Shown here: positions 6,487 to 9,709 of the stretch, one piece after another
Numbering within the stretch: position 1 is the stretch's first letter
Layout: each line of letters begins with the position of its first letter
Origin: Pseudomonadales bacterium
GTDB lineage: Bacteria; Pseudomonadota; Gammaproteobacteria; Steroidobacterales; Steroidobacteraceae
DNA: 9,709 nt
Assembly (NCBI GenBank): GCA_020442965.1
Contig: JAGRJB010000111.1
Span: forward strand, 1 to 9,709
Direction of reading: 5' to 3'
Translations under genes and position numbers: made by a program
The notes under the pieces: generated by a model
What the model saw: the letters and a program-made list of their open reading frames with translations, nothing else
Databases searched by the model: none
What the model was told of the DNA's origin: nothing

Positions 6487-7676
6487 CCAAGCCACCGATC
6501 GATTTGACACGCCGACAGCTGTTCGCGGCGGCGGCGGGAGCAGCATCGGCTGCGACGCTAGCCGGCGCGCGCGCACAGGATCAAAAATCCGCGGTGATCG
6601 CGCCGCCGAGCGTTGGCGCCTCGCGGGCACACAGCGCCAGCGGTGCGTACTACGCTTGTGCACTACAATTTCGGGTCGATGCCGTGAATCGTGATACTTC
6701 AACCGAGGCGGCGCGTGCACGTATGCGCGGCTCGATCGCCCGCATCGACGCGCAAGTCGGCGGCGCCAAGTCGTGGATCGGTGCCGACCTCCAGCTGGTC
6801 GTGCTGCCCGAGTACACCTTGACGAGTTTTCCGACGCGCGAGTCGATCCCGGAGTGGCTCGAGAAGGCCGTGCTAACAATTGACGGACCGGAGTACACGG
6901 CGTTGAGCGCGATCGCGCAAAAGCACTCCACTTATCTCGCCGGCAGTTCGTATGAGGCGGACGCCAAGTTCCCCGGGCTCTTTTTCCAGTGTGCGTGGAT
7001 GATCGATCCTGCGGGCAGGGTGATCTTGCGCTACCGACGCATGATTTCGACGCTGGTGCCAACGCCGCATGATGTGTGGGACGCCTACCTCGACGCCTAC
7101 GGTATCGATGGCGTGTTCCCGGTCGCGCGTACGCCGCTGGGCAATTTTGCGGCGATCGCATCCGAGGAAATCCTCTATCCAGAGATCGCTCGTTGCCACG
7201 CGGTGCGAGGCGCGGAGCTGTTCCTGCACTCCTCCAGCGAGGCTTACACGACCACGATGCCGCCCAAGCGCATCGGCCGATTGGCGCGCGCGATGGAGAA
7301 TATCGCATGGGTGGTCTCCGCCAACACCGCGGGAATCGACAATATCGATATCCCGGTCGATTCAGCGAATGGTGGTTCCGAGATCATTGATCATTTAGGT
7401 AGGACGGTGGTGGAGGCCGGACAGGGTGAGACCATGACTGCGAACGCGCGGATCGATCTGATGGGCCTGCGCGAATACCGGCGTCGCTCCGGAATCAGCA
7501 ATATGTTGTCGCGGCTGCCATACGATGCGTTCCAGGCGGGTATCGCGGGCCTGGATTTTCGACGCAAGAATGGACTGTGGAAGAACGGCCAGGTGGTTGT
7601 GCCGACTCGGAGCTACTTTCGCGAGCAGCAGGCCGACACACTTGCACGCTTGATCGAGCAGCGCGTCATTTCCTGA
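6483..7676 (+). CDS. Tat-exported nitrilase/amidase-fold protein lacking the catalytic Cys and Lys
   Basis: This 397-residue protein begins with a twin-arginine signal: TRRQLF (9-14), an alanine-rich core and a likely cut after ARA (29-31). The mature part is a carbon-nitrogen hydrolase (nitrilase superfamily) domain, about 55-325, nearest in pattern to aliphatic amidases and formamidases. The first catalytic residue is present, E110 in VVLPEY. At the lysine position, normally YRK, it has YRR (R186, codon at 7038). At the cysteine position, in the amidase pattern ICDDGNYPEIWR, it has IASEEILYPEIAR, so Ser (S227, codon at 7161) replaces Cys. The following RGAELFLHSSS matches the family's RGAE stretch. 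Nearby cysteines C59, C170 and C238 are not at the active-site position. It may be a non-catalytic binding protein or an enzyme with altered chemistry. Its ATG overlaps the VanZ-like stop, so the two are made together and should meet in the periplasm. Confidence 0.82.
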   Translation: MTKPPIDLTRRQLFAAAAGAASAATLAGARAQDQKSAVIAPPSVGASRAHSASGAYYACALQFRVDAVNRDTSTEAARARMRGSIARIDAQVGGAKSWIGADLQLVVLPEYTLTSFPTRESIPEWLEKAVLTIDGPEYTALSAIAQKHSTYLAGSSYEADAKFPGLFFQCAWMIDPAGRVILRYRRMISTLVPTPHDVWDAYLDAYGIDGVFPVARTPLGNFAAIASEEILYPEIARCHAVRGAELFLHSSSEAYTTTMPPKRIGRLARAMENIAWVVSANTAGIDNIDIPVDSANGGSEIIDHLGRTVVEAGQGETMTANARIDLMGLREYRRRSGISNMLSRLPYDAFQAGIAGLDFRRKNGLWKNGQVVVPTRSYFREQQADTLARLIEQRVIS

Positions 7677-7762
7677 GCGGCTCGGCGGTTATTGCCACTC
7701 GGTGCGTTGAACATAGCGCGCCATTCGCTGCACAAGTTGCGCGATGCGAGCGGTCGATCCCG

Positions 7763-7768
7763 TATAAT
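7763..7768 (+). promoter_or_regulatory. Consensus -10 element TATAAT before the small protein gene
   Basis: A perfect TATAAT lies 30 nt before ATG 7799, which would put the transcript start near 7775. The best upstream box, TTGCGC (7737-7742), is 20 bp away, longer than ideal, so the -35 is uncertain. It suggests the small gene has its own promoter within the 122-bp gap after the nitrilase-like gene. Confidence 0.55.
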
Positions 7769-7798
7769 CGCGGCATTCTTTGTTCTGTGGGGCGTTCG

Positions 7799-8098
7799 AT
7801 GGAACCCATTGCCGACACATTCGACGCGGCTTTTTCCAAAGCGGTGGACCTTGGCAACAAACTTGCCGACAAGGACAAGGATGCTGACTTGTGGGACATA
7901 GCCGATGGTCTATTGGCCGGTGCGATTCAATACTGGCTGTATTCACGTCAGCCGTGCAACGATCCGCGTTGTCAGGATTGTATGCCGATCAGCACCGCCA
8001 CCGGGCGCATGGCGGAGCTCAAGCGGCTGATCGAGCAGCTCTCCTCAGAGAGCGAATATTTTCACACACCTAACGACTCAAATGCGGGTCGTGCCTGA
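7799..8098 (+). CDS. Small conserved-looking protein with C-x4-C-x2-C motif, function unknown
   Basis: The frame is 99 residues long from ATG 7799, with GTGGGG (7787-7792) 6 nt upstream as ribosome binding site and a consensus -10 before that. An in-frame upstream start at 7577 would overlap the nitrilase-like gene and is rejected. I do not recognise a named family. Residues 1-48 are helical and acidic, with DLWDIADGLLAGAIQYWLY (30-48) an amphipathic, aromatic-rich helix. Three cysteines follow in CNDPRCQDC (C53, C58, C61). A second helix (about 68-85, AELKRLIEQLSSESEYF) precedes a polar tail. Three cysteines close together suggest metal or iron-sulfur binding, perhaps as a dimer or with a partner, but that is inference. 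There is no signal peptide or membrane segment, so it is probably cytoplasmic. Confidence 0.75.
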   Translation: MEPIADTFDAAFSKAVDLGNKLADKDKDADLWDIADGLLAGAIQYWLYSRQPCNDPRCQDCMPISTATGRMAELKRLIEQLSSESEYFHTPNDSNAGRA

Positions 8099-8152
8099 GC
8101 GGAGCTGAGCGGCGCCTGTGCCGTCGCCTGAACTGGCCGCTGCTGCCAGCCG

Positions 8153-9472
8153 TTACGCGACCGCGCTCGGTCGCTGAGCCTCGCTCGCTTCCGCTAACGA
8201 TTGTTCCAGCAGATCGAGGCCTTCCTGGAGTTGCCTCTCGGGGATCGTGAGCGGCGCCAACAGGCGGATGACATTGCCGTAGACCCCGCACGAGAGTAGC
8301 AGCAGTCCGCGTCGCCCCGCGGCTTGCACGACCGCTTTGGCAAGTTCGGCGTCCGGCTGATCCGCGCGACGATTCTTGACGAGCTCCAGCGCGATCATCA
8401 TGCCCAGGCCGCGCACGTCCCCGACGCAGGGCAGACGTGCTCGAATTTGCTCGAGCCGCGCAGTCATCAGCGCTCCCAGCCTGGTCGCGCGCGCATTTAG
8501 CTCTTCGTGCTCCAGCACGTCGAGAACAGCGAGGCCTGCGGCACAGCCCAGCGGCGAGCCTGCATAGGTGCCGCCGAGCCCGCCCGGTGCCGGGGCATCC
8601 ATGATCGCAGCCTTGCCGACCACAGCCGACAGCGGGACTCCGCCGGCGAGACTCTTTGCGACAGTGATCAAGTCCGCCTCGATGCCCGCGTGTTCATGCG
8701 CAAACGTGCGCCCGGTGCGACCGAAACCCGTCTGAATCTCATCGAGAATCAACACGATGCCGTGTTGATCGCACAGCGCACGCAATTTGCGCAGGAACTC
8801 GGGCGGTGCTATGTAAAAGCCGCCTTCCCCTTGCACCGGTTCGATAATGATCGCCGCAACGCGCGCTGGATCGACACTTGCGCGGAACAACATTTCGAGT
8901 GCGGCCAATGAGTGCTCGGGCGTGACGCCATGGAAGGTGACTGGGAACGGGACGTGATACACCTCGGCGAGAGTCGGCCCGAAGCTCGCCTTGTACGGCA
9001 TGACCTTGCCGGTAAGGCTCATGCAGGCGATCGTTCGCCCGTGGAAGGCGCCCGAGAACGCGATCACCGCGGCGCGTTTAGTGTGCGCTCGCGCGATCTT
9101 GACCGCGTTTTCCACTGCCTCGGCACCGGTCGACAAGAAGATCGTCTTCTTGGGTGTAGCGCCGGGCACCAGTGCATTGAGCCGCTCGGCGAGTTCGATG
9201 TAGTTAGCGTAGGGTGTGACCTGAAAGCAGGCGTGAGTGAACCGCTCGAGCTGCGCGGCGACCGCGGCTTTCACTTTGGGGTGCAGATGGCCGGTGTTGA
9301 GCACCGCGATACCGGACGCGAAATCGATGTAGCGGCGACCTTCGACATCCCAGAGCTCGGCGTTCTCCGCTCTTTCGGCGAAGACCGCGAGCGAGCTCGC
9401 GAGGCCGCGCGGAACGGCCGCGGTACGCCGGGCGTGCAGTGAGCTATTCGTGTCGGTGTGCTTTTGCTTCAT
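8153..9472 (-). CDS. gabT: Class III aminotransferase, 4-aminobutyrate aminotransferase type
   Basis: This 439-residue fold-type I PLP enzyme has the length and motifs of GabT. It moves the amino group of 4-aminobutyrate, or a close relative such as 5-aminovalerate, to 2-oxoglutarate, giving succinate semialdehyde and glutamate. Visible in order are GIAVLNTGHLHP (54-65), STGAEAVENAVKIAR (114-128) for PLP phosphate, SGAFHGRT (140-147), EPVQGEGGF (211-219) with the substrate-gating E211 position, LILDEIQTGFGRTGR (241-255) with D244 against the pyridine nitrogen, the Schiff-base lysine K273 in TVAKSLAGG, and GTYAGSPLGCAAG from residue 301. All key residues are present, so it should be active and cytoplasmic. 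No gabD neighbour is visible. The start at 9472 has only a weak CAGG upstream. The Mo-hydroxylase subunit gene ends 51 nt upstream on the same strand, so co-transcription is possible. Confidence 0.88.
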   Translation of the reverse strand: MKQKHTDTNSSLHARRTAAVPRGLASSLAVFAERAENAELWDVEGRRYIDFASGIAVLNTGHLHPKVKAAVAAQLERFTHACFQVTPYANYIELAERLNALVPGATPKKTIFLSTGAEAVENAVKIARAHTKRAAVIAFSGAFHGRTIACMSLTGKVMPYKASFGPTLAEVYHVPFPVTFHGVTPEHSLAALEMLFRASVDPARVAAIIIEPVQGEGGFYIAPPEFLRKLRALCDQHGIVLILDEIQTGFGRTGRTFAHEHAGIEADLITVAKSLAGGVPLSAVVGKAAIMDAPAPGGLGGTYAGSPLGCAAGLAVLDVLEHEELNARATRLGALMTARLEQIRARLPCVGDVRGLGMMIALELVKNRRADQPDAELAKAVVQAAGRRGLLLLSCGVYGNVIRLLAPLTIPERQLQEGLDLLEQSLAEASEAQRPSAVA

Positions 9473-9523
9473 GACCTGAGGACCGGTGCGTCGCGGATCG
9501 CAATAATCTGGCGCGCGTGTTCA

Positions 9524-9709
9524 TCACGCCTTTGCAGGCGTCTCCGCAGCGCGATGGATCGCAGCCCGAATGCGTTGATAAGTACCGCAACGGCACAGAT
9601 TCCCCGCCATCGCGCTGTCGATATCCTCGTCGGAGGGCTTCGGATTCTGTTTGAGCAGCGCCACCGCCGACATGATCTGGCCCGACTGGCAATAGCCGCA
9701 CTGCGGGAC
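9524..9709 (-). CDS. Mo-hydroxylase [2Fe-2S] subunit, C-terminal end (truncated by window edge)
   Basis: Hand translation of the minus strand from the right edge gives 61 codons and a TGA at 9526-9524, followed at once by a second TGA. The fragment begins [15 protein letters not shown] and later reads [19 protein letters not shown]. Its four cysteines follow the pattern C-x2-C-x31-C-x-C, the second [2Fe-2S] cluster of xanthine-dehydrogenase-family small subunits, the one nearest the molybdenum cofactor. The [11 protein letters not shown] form is typical of the isoquinoline 1-oxidoreductase alpha subunit (IorA) group, which pairs with a large Mo-binding subunit and oxidises aldehydes or N-heterocycles. 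The N-terminal plant-type ferredoxin half and the start lie outside the window. No large-subunit gene follows downstream, where gabT begins, so if present it must be upstream, beyond the right edge. Confidence 0.9.
   Translation of the reverse strand, partial: VPQCGYCQSGQIMSAVALLKQNPKPSDEDIDSAMAGNLCRCGTYQRIRAAIHRAAETPAKA

Noticed and set aside
6481..7308. Minus-strand open frame (275 codons) opposite the nitrilase-like gene
   Set aside because: Arg/Pro/Ser-rich low-complexity translation, typical of a shadow frame; the plus-strand gene has a Tat signal and a recognisable domain.
7577..7798. N-terminal extension of the small cysteine protein
   Set aside because: It would overlap the nitrilase-like gene by 100 bases; the consensus -10 and ribosome binding site point to ATG 7799.
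8133..8149. Stem-loop CTGGC / GCCAG with 7-nt loop between the small protein gene and gabT
   Set aside because: Only 5 bp and no T-run, so too weak to call a terminator.

Overview
The window is GC-rich, densely coded DNA from a Gram-negative bacterium, most likely a proteobacterium. The evidence is a YceH-family protein (mainly gamma/beta-proteobacterial), a PilZ protein, a 7TMR-DISM sensor, a Tat-exported protein and GTG/TTG starts. A gammaproteobacterium outside the enterics fits best, but the sequence alone does not settle genus or family. I see no tRNA, rRNA, CRISPR array, insertion sequence or phage gene, and every gene runs in a continuous frame with similar base composition, so this looks like ordinary chromosome.

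Layout, left to right: (1) a minus-strand sensor gene cut by the left edge (1-701), with a signal-anchor, a periplasmic 7TMR-DISMED2-like domain and the start of a 7TM region; (2) a plus-strand FAD-linked oxidase of the GlcD/VAO type (938-2554); (3) a small minus-strand PilZ protein whose stop codon overlaps the oxidase stop (2551-2883); (4) a plus-strand pair, a low-specificity threonine aldolase (2927-3970) and a Rossmann-fold NADP oxidoreductase of the F420-reductase-like family that appears to carry a signal peptide (3989-4726); (5) minus-strand yceH (4837-5505); (6) a plus-strand, translationally coupled pair, a VanZ-like membrane protein with an extra C-terminal beta-rich domain (5566-6486) and a Tat-exported nitrilase/amidase-fold protein (6483-7676); (7) a small cysteine-containing protein of unknown function behind its own strong -10 element (7799-8098); (8) on the minus strand, a GabT-like class III aminotransferase (8153-9472) and the 3' end of a molybdenum-hydroxylase [2Fe-2S] subunit (9524-9709).

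The genes do not form one obvious pathway. The aldolase, aminotransferase, FAD oxidase and Mo-hydroxylase subunit are unconnected catabolic enzymes. The sensor fragment and PilZ protein may both belong to cyclic-di-GMP signalling, but the sensor's output domain is outside the window.

The most unusual part is the VanZ-fusion/Tat-nitrilase operon. The membrane protein should place its extra domain in the periplasm, and its coupled partner is exported to the same compartment. That partner keeps the nitrilase fold and the catalytic Glu, but the catalytic Cys is Ser and the catalytic Lys is Arg. It is therefore either a non-catalytic binding protein or an enzyme with altered chemistry. The exported Rossmann protein and the C-x4-C-x2-C small protein are secondary points of interest.
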